NCBI GenBank assembly: GCA_907164885.2
Contig: OU015499.1
Span: 158,264,328-158,328,327 of the forward strand
DNA: 64,000 nt
Source of the DNA: Dolomedes plantarius
Lineage: Eukaryota; Arthropoda; Arachnida; Araneae; Dolomedidae
Direction of reading: 5' to 3'
Both the position numbers and the translations under genes were made by a program. Every line of letters begins with the position of its first letter. Position 1 is the stretch's first letter. Positions 35,092-46,620 of this stretch are shown piece by piece. Under the pieces are notes generated by a model. It was not told the DNA's origin. It was given only the letters and a program-made list of their open reading frames with translations, and made no database searches.

Positions 35092-35549
35092 TGTAATGTG
35101 TTAGGTACATAACTACTTTACTATAGTCATTGGTATAATCAGGAAATTAGAATAACCAGAGAGCATGTTATTCGTTATGCTACCATAATTACTTCCAACT
35201 GACAAATACTGTTGCCAAAACCTAGCCCTAAAACTTAGCATGAATATCTGTTGCCACAAATATGGGTATTCGCTCACTCCTTTCAACAACGTCATATCTC
35301 AAATATTGGTGATTTTTAGTTTTGCTTATTTTCAGAATGCCCTGAAAGAGTAGTATATCCTTGCAAGATCATCATATCTCATCGCTCAATATTTAGCTGC
35401 TAGAGAGCAGAATTAAAATTTATTTTCAATACATTTCAATGTACTTTTACACTTTTAAACCACTCTCCTGAAAAATCTTGTTTTTTTTTTTAGATATAAC
35501 GTTGTAAAAGGAGTGAGGGATATAAGTAATGACATATATGCACATGAGA
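35092..35549 (-). repeat. 5' LTR of gypsy copy B with reversed MITE
   Basis: Matches 7331-7537 but is lengthened by a MITE at 35269-35520. The last bases read gaga where copy A has gaca. Confidence 0.85.
35269..35520. mobile_element. 252-bp MITE, reversed copy, TA target duplication
   Basis: Begins ttcgctcactcctttcaaca and ends with its complement, flanked by TA. It is reversed relative to the copies at 1329 and 33427. Copy A's corresponding LTR (7331-7537) is empty, so this insertion followed the segmental duplication. Confidence 0.9.
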
Positions 35550-36466
35550 ACTATTTAAAGGAGCTTTTCAGAAACTTTCAAAATTCTGGCCTCTTTTCAC
35601 AAGAGAATCTCTGTGGTAGACCTTCTATTTCGGGTTCTGGTTTTAATTGCTCTTAACTTGCTACAAGGATAAGCAACAACTTTTTAGTCTGAAAAAACTT
35701 TGACCTACTTCCTTATTTCTCTTTTCTTTGAATGCAATGACTTCTGATTCACCAAGTCTGTTGTTAATAAATGTGTCTTAGGTACAATATTTATACTGTC
35801 GTAGTGAGATTTCTCTGCAAAATGCCAGTTTTTGCATTTTACCCCTTTAATTCTTCAGTTTGCTCTGTACGGAAGCTATACACAGCAGGCATGCAAGATG
35901 ATTTACATGCACAGCAATGAAAATGCGGGGACAGGGAAAGCACCCAATTATTTTAGGATGTTGGTAAATTTCTTTTTTTTTTCTATTTTTGCGAATATTA
36001 TAAACTTCCTCTTGCTTCTCATTAATATGCGACAATTATTTCTCACTCTTGTTCAGTAGTAATAAATGATATAGATGACAGAAATCTTCCACGATGTGAA
36101 AAACCAAGGCCAAAAGAAACATAATTAATTGTCAGAAATGAGATAATTCTGAATTATGTCTAGTACTTCCTTGAAAATCGAACATATCTTGAGCATTGTA
36201 ATTTAAAATGGTCCGACTGTGATATTTGTATTTCTAGGTATATATGTAGTTGTGTTCAGAACTTAATGCAAATTTATGTTTGTATATTCATGATGTTGTG
36301 TATCATTTTCTTACTCCTCATTTTATCACTTTTATATCTCATCTACATTTAAGTGATGGTTTTGTTGAGATACCTTGAAGTGGCTCTGAATTCCATCAAA
36401 ATCTTATGAAAAAAACAAAGTATATAGATAAAGTCAATGAAATTTCAGTAAAATTCTGATTTTCTA
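35550..36466. other. Duplicated spacer with SWIM-like remnant
   Basis: Matches 7538-8500. The SWIM-like frame seen in copy A is visible in pieces at about 36150-36370 but carries small deletions. No intact gene. Confidence 0.45.
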
Positions 36467-36730
36467 ATGAAATGCATGAATTGGTGTATCAATATATGTG
36501 CTGGGAAAGTTATAGATGACAACAAGCCACCTCCTCCTCTGGCACCTTTTATTTATGTAGCCTGCGCTGAAGTTCTCATAAATTCACTTCCAGTGAAGGC
36601 AGATAATAATCAGCCACACGTGGTGTGTAATCCAATCACAAATGTTATTGATTGTAACTCTCTACCTCAAGAAATGGATGGCTATGATTTAAAAGCTCTA
36701 AACGCTCCTAATTTAAACCCTACACCTTAG
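36467..36730 (+). CDS. Short conserved frame, unrecognised (copy B)
   Basis: An 87-codon frame, starting MKCMNWCINICAGKVIDDNK and ending NAPNLNPTP. It contains a run of four prolines and the segment AEVLINSLPVKADNN. I do not recognise a family. Copy A matches for 64 codons and is then frameshifted. It may be the last exon of a decayed gene or a transposon fragment; no signal peptide or membrane segment is evident. Confidence 0.35.
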   Translation: MKCMNWCINICAGKVIDDNKPPPPLAPFIYVACAEVLINSLPVKADNNQPHVVCNPITNVIDCNSLPQEMDGYDLKALNAPNLNPTP

Positions 36731-39235
36731 ATATCTTTAGTTTTCTGATTTTTTTTGCATTCTGGTATAATCTCAGCAATCTAGTATTGTTAACTGCTTT
36801 GTACCAGTGTGTAAAAATTTTATACTCTAATTAGATTTATATAAAAGAATTTTGCTGTATAACTTATTTTGAAAGTAACCATAACTCTATTGTAAGGCAA
36901 TATCTTTTGCTTTTTGTTACATTCGCTCGAAATAAATATTATGAATGTGTTGCAAGGATTCTCACCTGAACTTATGTGTACAAAATAGAGAAAAATTGCT
37001 CTTTTTTAAAAATTTCTGTCAAGTGTATTATTTTAAGAGTTTAACTTTATGATACATAATATGTGTGAAATTTCCTTAATTTGGAAGGAGGGGGAAAAGG
37101 AAAAATAGATTTATGAGCACTAATTTATAAATAGACCATAACATGTTTGTATCTCAACTAAACAGTTTAAATTTCATTGTGCAGGATGTATTTTATGACT
37201 CTGGATTTTGTTTTTTATTTACTTATGCATAAAAATTTAATTCGTGTGATTATTACTGTTGTATACTATGTATATATGTTTCTTGAATCACTGTTTTGTT
37301 AAATCTGGTATTAAACTTTTGCAGTTTCAGTTCATACATTTATGACTGAAGAATAAAATATTTCATACTGCATCATGATAAATTATTTAAATTGGCAATT
37401 GCTTTTCTATTAATGAAGAGGTAGGAGTGATTTTCTTTAACCAAATCGTGTTTTACTAATAGGTATAGCTTAATCTTCATCTGATTTCCTATCCACTGAA
37501 CTGTATTGTGTCAAGTACTGACCAAAATATTTCCAGTCTGTATGGATATCTTGAAATAATTTGACTTGATACACAAATTAAATAATGTTATGAGATTACC
37601 TTATCCTGTGAGAACAAAATGGTTTTCCAATATTCTCCGAATCACACAATCGTTTTATTTATTTTATTATCCGGAATAAAGGTAACTCAAGATAATTAAT
37701 GCAAATCGAATTATTCTTAATTTATCCAATTTCATCTTACTAAATTTTTATAATTTTAACTTTTCTAGATTTCTAACAAAACTATTTTATTAATATCGAC
37801 AAGTTTGAAGAGTATTAAAAAGATAATATATGTCAAGTCTATTCGCGTTTTTGGTCCCAATGTACAATTTTATAGGAATGCATATTTATATAAAAGAATT
37901 TTGCCGTACAATTTATTTTGAAAGTAATAACTCGTTTGTAAGACAATATCTAGATATAAATAATTTATTTCTAGTATATTTATTTTGTACTAGAAGTTCC
38001 CTTTGTGCGTACATAGCTCGCTGAGTGGATGTGTGCAAATCGGAATTGGAAAATGTTGACTGTTCTAAACTCTCAATCTTAAAGAATGTCATAAATCACT
38101 AGCATTTCTGTTTAGTAATAGATTTTTTTTTGTTTTCTGTGGCCGAACATTCGAAGAAAATAAATATTTTTTTATCGATGGAAATGCATAAAGGAGGATT
38201 TATAAGAATAAACTTTAATTTAGAAGCTTACGTATCCTTGAATATTCATCCCGAAAATTGAACTATAGTTATAAACCTTACAAATTCCAGCACTTACCCG
38301 CCACAACACCCCACCCAAAAAAGTTGAAAAAAAAAGATTTAAAATTAATAAAACTCAAATGTATCAATATTTTCTAATATAGAAATAACAATAAATACCA
38401 TTTTGTTTTCAAAAATTTAATCTCATTGCACTTTAACTAGCAGCAATCACTCACCACTACCACTTGACAGACTACAAGAATATACACAGATAACTGTTTT
38501 GAAATATTTGATTCACGTTATTTGACGAATCACGTAAACACACTTTTGTACAAAAGATAAACGGAAAGAAATTTGAAGAATTTATACTGTTGTCAATTTT
38601 AATGTATTATATACTCATTCTACTAATTAAAATGTAGAGACAGTGTGGTGAAAAATATGTGTAGCCATCAAACTAAAATCCAAATAAATATGCCTAAACA
38701 AAACTATAAGCCCCATATTCTTTGATATTTCCTGTAATAACTTTATATATTCTATTAGATTTATAAACTTTTTCATCTGGTGGTAACCAAGCTTTTTCAT
38801 CGAATGTTAACCTAAGGAATTTCTTGGAGCATTAAACTTAATAATTAATGATGAAATTATTTTGAAATACGGACAACTAAAATGAATAAGAAGGAAAAGT
38901 ATTAATATTGCTTATGCATTATTGATCGGAACGATTGTGTAGTTTTGTGGAGATTACTACAAACCGAAGCATCAAATCTCTGCACGTCCTACTGATCTAC
39001 CACGACAAGAGAATAAGTATAGGTACGTAACCCCGTGCCCTAAAAAAAATTTTAAATGCTCAGTAGTTTAATTTATCCAGAACATAATTTATAACATCGT
39101 AGTTTATAGATATCTCATTTCTTAGCACAAACGAACTTCTATATATTGCTATTCGTTTCACGTGAAAAATACGAAAAATGCGTGATTGTATAGTGTTGAT
39201 ATATCTCATTGAAATTCCTTTTTCTCTCTTTGCAG
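36731..39235. other. Duplicated spacer, no gene; empty sites for mariner and Helitron
   Basis: Matches 8760-13453 without its insertions. The mariner target is intact at 37921-37934 and the Helitron target at 38746-38760. It ends in the splice acceptor ttttctctctttgcag. Confidence 0.7.
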
Positions 39236-39390
39236 GTGCTTGGTGCAGATTGTTAGATCCTAAACTAAAATGGTGGTGGTGTCCCAAATTTAGAAAATCA
39301 ACGTATTACTGGCAGTTTGTTTTCTGGTCATTTTATAAAGAAACATCGGCATGCCAGAAGAGCAAATGTGTGTATTTCCATTGTAAATAG
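39236..39390 (+). CDS. 5' exon candidate of zinc-finger gene, copy B
   Basis: Follows the acceptor in phase 1. The reading AWCRLLDPKLKWWWCPKF, then STYYWQFVFWSFYKETSAC, then KSKCVYFHCK is open for 50 codons until TAG (39388-39390). It is rich in Trp, Tyr and Cys. It has the same exon in copy A, where a stop interrupts it. Because it stops before the fingers, either a donor site was used or the exon is dead. No known N-terminal effector domain of zinc-finger proteins (such as ZAD, KRAB or BTB) is recognisable. Confidence 0.4.
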
Positions 39391-39529
39391 ACTTTCCAAT
39401 GAATGTCATTCCTGCGAGTAGAACCCAACTAAGCCGAAGATGAATTCCCACCATTGGACACATGTAGAATTAATCTAAATATATAAGTTCCAGTGTTCAG
39501 ATTCCCCCTCGTACCGAAGAAATATTTGA

Positions 39530-40800
39530 ATGTAATTTATGTGACGGAATATTTTCACAGTTGGTCGCCTTAAATACGCATCATTCGTACCACATTGCTG
39601 ATATTACTCTCCGCACACACACCAAAGAAACCTCTATAGCCAACACTGAATAAGAGAAAGGATTTTCTCGACAGAATGATTTAAAAACACATCTCTTCAC
39701 CCACATAGGAGAAAAATATTTCGACTGCACTGTATGTGGTGTAACGTTTTATATACAGGTTGATTTCTAAAGACATTTTCGCATCCACACAAGAGAGAAA
39801 TCCTTTGCCTCCACTGTATGTGAGAACAGCACCCATACAGGAGAAAAACCTTTCACATGTTCTTTAAGTGGGAAAATGATTTCTGAACGGGGTAATTTAA
39901 AAAAACATCTTACCCACACAGGAGAGAAACCTTTCGCATGCACTGTATGTGGGAAAAGGTTTTCTGTACAGAATAGTTTAAAAACACATCTCCGCACCCA
40001 CACAGGAGAGAAACCTTTCGCATGCACTGTATGTGAGAAAAGATTTTTTCACGCGACTCATTTAAAAAGACATCTCCGCACCCACACGGGAGAGAAACCT
40101 TTCGCATGCACAGTATGTGAGAAAAGATTTTCTCAACAGTGTGATTTAATTAGACATCTCCGCACCCACACGGGAGAGAAACCTTTCGCATGCACTGTAT
40201 GTGAGAAAAGATTTTCTCACTCGTCTCATTTAAAAACACATCTCCGCACCCACACGGGAGAGAAACCTTTCGCATGCACTGTTTGTGAGAAAAGATTTTC
40301 TCAACAGTGTGATTTAATTAGACATCTCCGCACTCACACGGGAGAGAAACCTTTCGCATGCACTGTATGTGAAAAAAGATTTTCTCACGGTTCTCATTTA
40401 AAAACACATCTCCGCACCCACACGGGAGAGAAACCTTTCTCATGCACTGTATGTGAGAAAAGATTTTCTCAACAGTGTGAATTAAATAGACATCTCCGCA
40501 CCCACACTGTAGAAAAATCTTACGCATGCACTGTATGTGAGAAAAGATTTTCTCGACAGGGTGATTTAAATATACATCTCCGCACCCACACATGAGGGTA
40601 TCCTTGCGAGAAAAATTTTTTTCGCAGGGGAATTTGAAAACGCATGTTTTTATCCACGGAAGACTTGGTCTGCATATATGTGAGAAACGGTTTTCTGAAC
40701 TCTATCATGTAAAAAAATATGTACGTACCCACACAGAACAGAATTTTTTCGTCCTCACTGTGTCAGAGAAAAGGGTGTTTTTCAGTGTGCTTTAAAAACA
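39530..40800 (+). pseudogene. C2H2 zinc-finger array, copy B
   Basis: One early finger (CNLCDGIFSQL) lies at about 39530-39590, then decayed fingers with stops to 39870. The open frame 39876-40595 (239 codons) has eight complete C2H2 fingers joined by TGEKPFACTVCEKRF linkers. The contact residues (helix -1,2,3,6) alternate between two types: QCDR (SQQCDLIR) and HSHT (SHSSHLKT). The repeat unit is two fingers, 168 bp exactly (40131, 40299, 40467). The frame ends at the same TGA as copy A, and broken fingers continue to about 40800. The product, if made, would bind DNA with an alternating motif. Copy A has about 22 fingers with other contact residues. Confidence 0.88.
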
Positions 40801-42372
40801 CATCTCCGTACCCATTGAGGGATGCAACCCACTCTACTATCGTATGAAGCGAATTCTTTTGTCCCACCGTGAAGAAAATGTCCTTGAAAGTTGAATTCAA
40901 TTTCACGTTTGACGGCGTTTATTTAAAGGAGATATTAAACGTAATCATATTTTGGATTTTATTTAGTGTTTTATGAGATTTTTCGCTTGAAATTTTTTTA
41001 AAATATATCTGCGCTATCGTGGCAATCCCTTGAAGGATCGCCATGATCCTTGATGGGATCCTTGACCCACCCAAGGGATTGGTTTTTTTGTTTTTGACCA
41101 ATATGATATAATGTGTAAGATTTAACTATTTTTCTCTACATCTGTAGTGTTCTGTAAATTGGAAATAAATATGTATAATGATATAGAAATAAATATTTTA
41201 TGGCTTCATATCGAGACTGAATTTTCGCTTTTGTTTCTCTTTTAATTATTTTAAAGTAATTTAACTTTTATTAGAATTTTTTTTCGTTTTGTAATGTGCA
41301 ACGAAAGTAATATTTAACGCATGGAACATCTAATTATACTTTTCTATAAAATATTGTGTCAAATTTTTATGTATGAATAATTAATTTCAATTTAAACTCA
41401 ACTCTTGAAGAGTGTGTTTAAAGTGCCCCAGGTCTCGTCTGTTGAATAATGGACTGTTTACTGAGTCTCGTAAGATATTTAGACAGTAAATGTGATCATC
41501 GGATATCACTCTGAGAGTGGCACCGGTAATCAAAGAGGAAACCTTTCAAAGTGACGTTTCACATTATAAGACGAAATCTGATTGGTATTTAAAAAAGGTT
41601 TTTTGAGAATTTTTTTAGGAATTTGCTGGGCAGCTAAAATAGGCGATAAATTTTGTGCCTTAATTAAATTAAATTTGATCTTGTACGCAAAAACACGAGC
41701 GTAAGTAAAAGTCATGAGAATGTGGAGGCATCAGTTAGAAAATTTATTTTGCAGAGACGACGTTGTCTAAAGAAAAATACTATCTCTGGAGAAAATTCTA
41801 AGCTTGAAGAATATCATTTCCAAGTTCCAGTTAGACACTTTTGAGGATAAAGCTTCTGTTGATATCACTAAGGAAATATAAACGAATTGTCATTTTGAGG
41901 TTTATTTAGCGCACATCACATTTACATTTCTTCACAAACAAATATACTTTAAACAGTTATATTTTGCTGCTCACAAAATGAGCGAACGGTGAATATGTAC
42001 AACAACATATACATGAACACTATGATTCATCTAAAACTACTGCAGCATGTCAAAAGCATATAGAACAACTTCCGAAGGAAAGTCGTGCGAGGAAGTCTCG
42101 AATGAAAGGCTGTCGAGGAAGTCTCGAATCAAAGTTGAAGTTGCTTCTCAGCCCGGAATTACTCACCGTGGAGTAAGCTTTTCCGGACTGAAATCGGGTG
42201 TCCATGCAAGTTTCAGTCTGTCAACAGATATGACTGACTCTTTCTGCCGCACCAGAACTGTGAAATATTTATCACTTCATCGCATCACCAGAAACGGTCC
42301 GTTATACGCTGGGACTAATAGTGGTTTCACGTGATCTTGGCGAACAAACGGGTGTACACGTATGTAACGCTT
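40801..42372 (+). other. Duplicated 3' flank of the array, copy B
   Basis: Matches 15851-17470. A 95-codon frame at 42047-42334 contains a local repeat (ggaagtctcgaatsaaag twice at 42090-42130). No recognisable protein. Confidence 0.45.
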
Positions 42373-42589
42373 GAGGCACAAAAGTTCTTGTCCTCGAGTG
42401 ATTACTCGTTTTCTTGGGCGTCAGATTTGCCATGTTCATTATTAACTGCTTCACAAAATCTGGAGCATAAGCGTCAGAAAATCCCCTCTGAAACGCCGAG
42501 TTGTCTTATAGACCAGTTCTGCAGTAGTAGCTGCTAGTTCGTCTCTGAAGACTGCGCATGCCTAATAAGACAGTGGGTAAGTGCCCTAT
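42373..42589. other. Unique spacer after copy B
   Basis: Sequence changes abruptly from the duplicated block. No gene seen. Confidence 0.5.
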
Positions 42590-43060
42590 CTATCTTTCAC
42601 TCAAGCAAGCTTTTAAAGTCCTTTGAGCATTTTGGACCAAACATGGCTTCCAGGGTGAAAGGGTGTGGTACGCACGTGTGTAATGCCTAAGAGTTTTAAA
42701 AAGATTAGCCTCAATCTGCCGACCTTGATCTGTCGTGACCTTGCTAGCGGTACCGAACCTCGTAACAAAATGCGTGGAAAAGGCTTTGGTGACTGTATCC
42801 ACCGAAATGTCACGCAATGGAATGGATTCGATCTAGCGTGTGTAGTTGTCAAGCATCGTGAGTAGATACGTGTATCCGTCTGATTTAGGCAGACGTCCTA
42901 CTAAGTCTTAATGCACGTGTTTAAATCGTTCATCTGGCATAGAAATTTTCTTAGTTTTACTGTGGATTTTTGTTCGTTGGCATGGTATGCGTGTCCACTG
43001 ACGTATGTCCCTACTCATTAAGGGCCAATCTAAACGACTTGCAACTTACTTAGCTTTAGC
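42590..43060 (-). pseudogene. gypsy integrase remnant
   Basis: Minus-strand reading gives DGYTYLLTMLDNYTR, IPLRDISVDTVTKAF and VTRFGTASKVTTDQGRQIEA. This is the catalytic core of a Ty3/gypsy integrase, with the aspartate of TTDQGRQ. Stops and shifts break it into pieces; the last part is the frame 42590-42817. It belongs to another gypsy family than the one in the duplication. Confidence 0.88.
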
Positions 43061-43224
43061 TTTAATCCCACGGTGTGCCAAACTATGCACCATATTGAAC
43101 GCTGACATTCGGAATTCCTTTGGTAAATATGGGCGCATATTTGTAGTAGAAACATCGCAGTAAAGATGAATGTCAGACTCGGGAGGTGCGACAAGTTAAA
43201 GCTTCAGCGCGGTATTCCCTTCTA
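43061..43224. other. Decayed retroelement flank
   Basis: Probably the rest of the gypsy fragment on the minus strand; no motif is readable. It ends at the TA target of the next element. Confidence 0.35.
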
Positions 43225-44579
43225 CACCGCTGGGCATTAAAAATGCAACACCAGGAAGGAAAAGAAACAACAAAACTTTACGTATTGTACGTATACAGCA
43301 TAGTAGGAAGAAATATGATTAAATTTGTAGGCAATTAGGGGTTTACAGGGTTCGACATGAATACACACAGCTGCCGCCTCTAGCAGCTAAAAACGGCTCT
43401 AACCCGGATAGTCATCGAGTCGAACTGGGCTTTGATGACAGATACGGGCAAATCATTCCATGATGCTTGCCATAAGTCTATGCCACACTTCATCCATCGT
43501 AGAGGCTGGAGAGCGGTGGCGACCCAGTGTCTCAGCAACCCATGACCAGATGTTTTCAGTGGGTTAGAGATCTTTAGAACGTGCTGGCCAGGGCAACATG
43601 CGGTCTTGCGTTATCTTTTTGAAAGATGATGTCTTCGAGGCTAGAAAATAGGGTACAGCCCTGGCCTTAGTATCTGAGAAATGTAACGCTGGCTGTTCAG
43701 ATGACCATCGACGCGATTAAGAGTTGTTCGTGTCGTGTACCTAATGAATGCCCCTAACAACACCAGGTGGAGGGCCCGTATGACAATATCGAATGCAGGC
43801 AAGCCACGTGCGTTCGCCTCGGTGCCTCCATACACGGATACGCCCATCGTGATGCTGAATGCAGAACCGGGACTCGTCTGAAAAAAAAAGACGTGGTGCC
43901 ACTCCTGTATCGAGTTTTGTTTTTGGGCGCACCACTATCACCGAGTGTCTCTATGCTGCAGTGTGAAGGGAAGTCACAATAATGGTCGCCATGCGGACAG
44001 CCCGTGCTGCCCCAGACGTCCTCGCACTTTCCGTGCGGATACTTGTGTTGCCAACAAGCCCATTTCCTGACTCAAGTTCCGTGACGTGGCTGTATTATCC
44101 TGCAACGCCGACCTAACAACTTGTCTGTCCTCTCGGGCGTTGGTGGCGGGTGGCCGTCGAGATCCTGCATGGTGTTCAGTATGACCCTCCTGAACCCATC
44201 GATTCCATATTCGCACGACAGTCGTAGGATTCTGACCCATGCGAGTCGCAATATCGCGGAGCGATGAACCGCACTCTCGACAGGCCTCGATCCTGCCGCT
44301 ATCGAATTCCGACACGTGCTGGTAGCCGTTTCTCCTTCCTATTCGAGGCATACCACGATCTTCTCACAAACAACCAACATTCAAATGCGATTTCCGGATG
44401 AGGAACCCGCTGCGTCCCTTTCCTTTTATACAGAGTTTGAGATGCCGTCTCTCCCTCCCGCGTCGTTCGATTCCACTCAAATGCTATTCATGTGCATATC
44501 CCGGCATCTTCTTCCTTTCATGCGAATTTGACGTTTGTATCATCCCTCCGTCATGGTGTTGCTATTTTAACGGCCAGCA

Positions 44580-44582
<3 letters not shown>
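43225..44582 (-). mobile_element. Tcb1-like Tc1 transposon
   Basis: Inverted ends caccgctgggcattaaaaat (left) and, reversed, cactgctggccgttaaaata (right), flanked by TA at 43223-43224 and 44583-44584. It is 1358 bp and encodes a decayed transposase on the minus strand. The right end abuts a TA microsatellite. Confidence 0.93.
43400..44351 (-). pseudogene. Tcb1-like transposase pseudogene
   Basis: The frame 43974-44351 starts MPRIGRRNGYQHVSEFDSGR and holds the two helix-turn-helix units (SLRDIATRMGQNPTTVVRIW; SQEMGLLATQVSARKVRGRL). The frame 43741-43941 holds FFSDESRFCIQHHDGRIRVW with the first catalytic aspartate, and 43641-43847 continues (TTLNRVDGHLNSQRYIS). The second and third acidic residues are expected nearer 43400-43600, where frames are broken. 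This is the widespread arthropod Tc1 subgroup annotated as Tcb1/Tcb2. Not functional here. Confidence 0.93.
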
Positions 44583-44640
<58 letters not shown>

Positions 44641-44642
44641 AT
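44583..44642. repeat. (TA)n-(TG)n microsatellite
   Basis: About 46 bp of TA followed by TG dinucleotides. Confidence 0.95.
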
Positions 44643-45084
44643 TGTTTGTTTATATAATTATGTTAAGCGGGCCCTGCTAATATTTTTTTCTGTTTGACCA
44701 AAAAATCTAACGACATGACTAGGATGGAAATCGCCGAAAAGAGTTTTGCTTCGTTGACGGATGACTCGCGACGAAGGCTCGGAGCACACGCGTTTGACAT
44801 CAAGCCCAGCATTTGTGGGTGTAAGAGTCATTCATGCATTCTAAGGAACGAGTGAATCGACGCGTGTCGCGATCTGTCGGGCGTGAGTCATTCATTCAAC
44901 TCAATATTTACTTTAAGAGGGCAGTACTAACATTTTTTTGTTACACAAATATTTCTTACTGCCCCCCCCCCTGGCCGATCTCACGACACCCTAAAATGGC
45001 ACCTCACACTGGTCAGGATTCACTGCCTTTTCAATTTATTTCAATATACGTAGTCGCGAGTACTTTGTGGCCGAGCAAAGTAAT
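44643..45084. other. Spacer, no gene seen
   Basis: Two loosely similar segments (near 44660 and 44915) and a C run at 44963-44972. Nothing recognisable. Confidence 0.45.
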
Positions 45085-45240
45085 CAGCTGCCACCCCATG
45101 GTATAGTGGTTAGCTTACAGAGAGTGGGTTTGGGTTCCAATCCCGAATAGGGCTTGGACATCAAGGCTGCTGTGTACTAACCCTGTCAGATTCGCTCCGC
45201 TCCATGTTAACCTATGCAGAAAATGGGTCTACTATAAACA
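45085..45240 (+). repeat. tRNA-derived SINE
   Basis: atggtatagtggttagc matches a polymerase III A box and gggttccaatcccg a B box, with the spacing of a tRNA head. The body that follows (aaccctgtcagattcgctcc; ccatgttaacctatg) recurs inverted at 47480-47565. Confidence 0.7.
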
Positions 45241-46149
45241 GATTCATAAATGCCGATCATCCGATCAAAATGTTATTTTCAGATAGCCCAAACTTTTTGG
45301 AACCTCACAACGGGATTCATTTTAGAAATGGCTTCCACCATAGGTGTGGCGACGTATTGTCTTGTATGGGGTAATTACAATTAATTAATATTAGGATAAC
45401 TCCTTACAATCTTTAATATCAATTTGCAATTAATACTAGGTTTCAGTTAAATTTAACTTTTATCATTAGCCATAGTGGTTAGTACATTTATGTAGATGGT
45501 AAAGTTTTGCGTTGTGTTTTGATTTAATAAATGCAATAACCCCTAATAATATAATTAAAGTTTACCCTAGGTTCGACTTACTGTTTGCACCACTGTGGTG
45601 GTTTATGAGCCAAAAAGAAAAAAATGCAATTAAATCAAATGAAATTACCTCTCTATCAATGGAGTACACCTAAAAATAAAATTACTCCTCCTACAAGAAA
45701 ACTTAAGGAAATCAAACCTGCTGAAATAAAAGAACCTCAAGCTGAAAATCAGAAAATTAACTCAAAGGCAAAGACCGTCATGACAGAACTTTACAAACTA
45801 AAAATAACAAATTTATTAACAATTTCACTGACATTATAACGATCAATCTTACTATCTCAAGTTCTTCTCAACATTAATCCGACAAACCAAATTCAATTAT
45901 TTTAAATGCATTTGCGGTAAAACCAAAATTTATATCATTTCAACACAATCAATTAAATAAAAATTTCAATGAATTAAAGAGAAGTGGCTGGTGAATTAAA
46001 AAAAACTTTGTTTTTCTAATTGTCATTGCCAACTTTAAATAATAAAATAAAATAAATTAAAAAAATGAGTCTTATGGACTCGCTGCAGCTTTCAAAATAA
46101 AGAGAAATTAAGGATAGAATTTAAAGAACAGAAAAGAAAGGAAAAGAAA
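45241..46149. other. AT-rich spacer
   Basis: A 71-codon plus-strand frame (45624-45839) is lysine-rich and low in complexity; I do not accept it as a gene. Nothing else seen. Confidence 0.45.
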
Positions 46150-46620
46150 TAATATCACCCGTGGCGAGTTCACCCTTCTCCGGGATCGGGCAACTTGCAT
46201 CGTCCCGAGGCCAGGAGCCTCATACCCCCTCGCTCCAAGTCCAGCATCCCTTTCAAACTCTCCCGCGCTCCCCACTCAGCCCTGCACCACTTACGCCTTT
46301 CGCGTAAATACAGCTTCCAACGAAGTAGTCCATCGGCGCGCCGTGAATTGCAGATGGTAAAAGTGAGGGGGAAGACTACAAGTTGCATTCTTGAAGTCTG
46401 CAATTCGTTATACAATTTATTTTCCACCCCTCATCTCTTTCATGTTCATTAAATTTAATTCACTGCGCCCTGGTCATCCACTTGATGATGCATTCTTGCG
46501 CACATTCCTTTCGCCTGTCTTTTCTGCTGTGATTCTCCTCTTCTCAAAAATGGCGCGAAGCGGATGTATCGGGTTACAGACACCGGCCAGCACAGGGTAG
46601 CGATAAGATCTTGTTACCAA
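46150..46620. other. GC-rich block, identity unknown
   Basis: The stretch is much richer in GC than the DNA on either side and is open in several frames, including 46170-46427 minus and 46195-46452 plus. Open frames on both strands follow from its composition. It may be an old exon, a promoter or a transposon fragment; I cannot tell which. Confidence 0.35.

Larger units (their letters stand above)
33272..35549 (-). mobile_element. Internally deleted gypsy element (copy B)
   Basis: LTRs lie at 33272-33646 (cut within its MITE) and 35092-35549. Sequence jumps from the MITE at about 33646 straight to the protease-proximal part (matching copy A 5089), so reverse transcriptase, RNase H and integrase are gone. 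Gag, zinc knuckle and the start of protease remain. Flanks actag and actat suggest the target duplication. Confidence 0.9.
32190..42372 (+). repeat. Segmental duplication, copy B
   Basis: Direct repeat of 1-17470 (see copy A). It is shorter because it lacks the mariner, the Helitron, the gag insertion and about 3.5 kb of gypsy pol. It preserves clean empty sites for the mariner (37928) and the Helitron (38754/38755). Its own gain is a MITE in the right LTR. Its left boundary cannot be placed because copy A is cut off by the window start. Confidence 0.93.
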
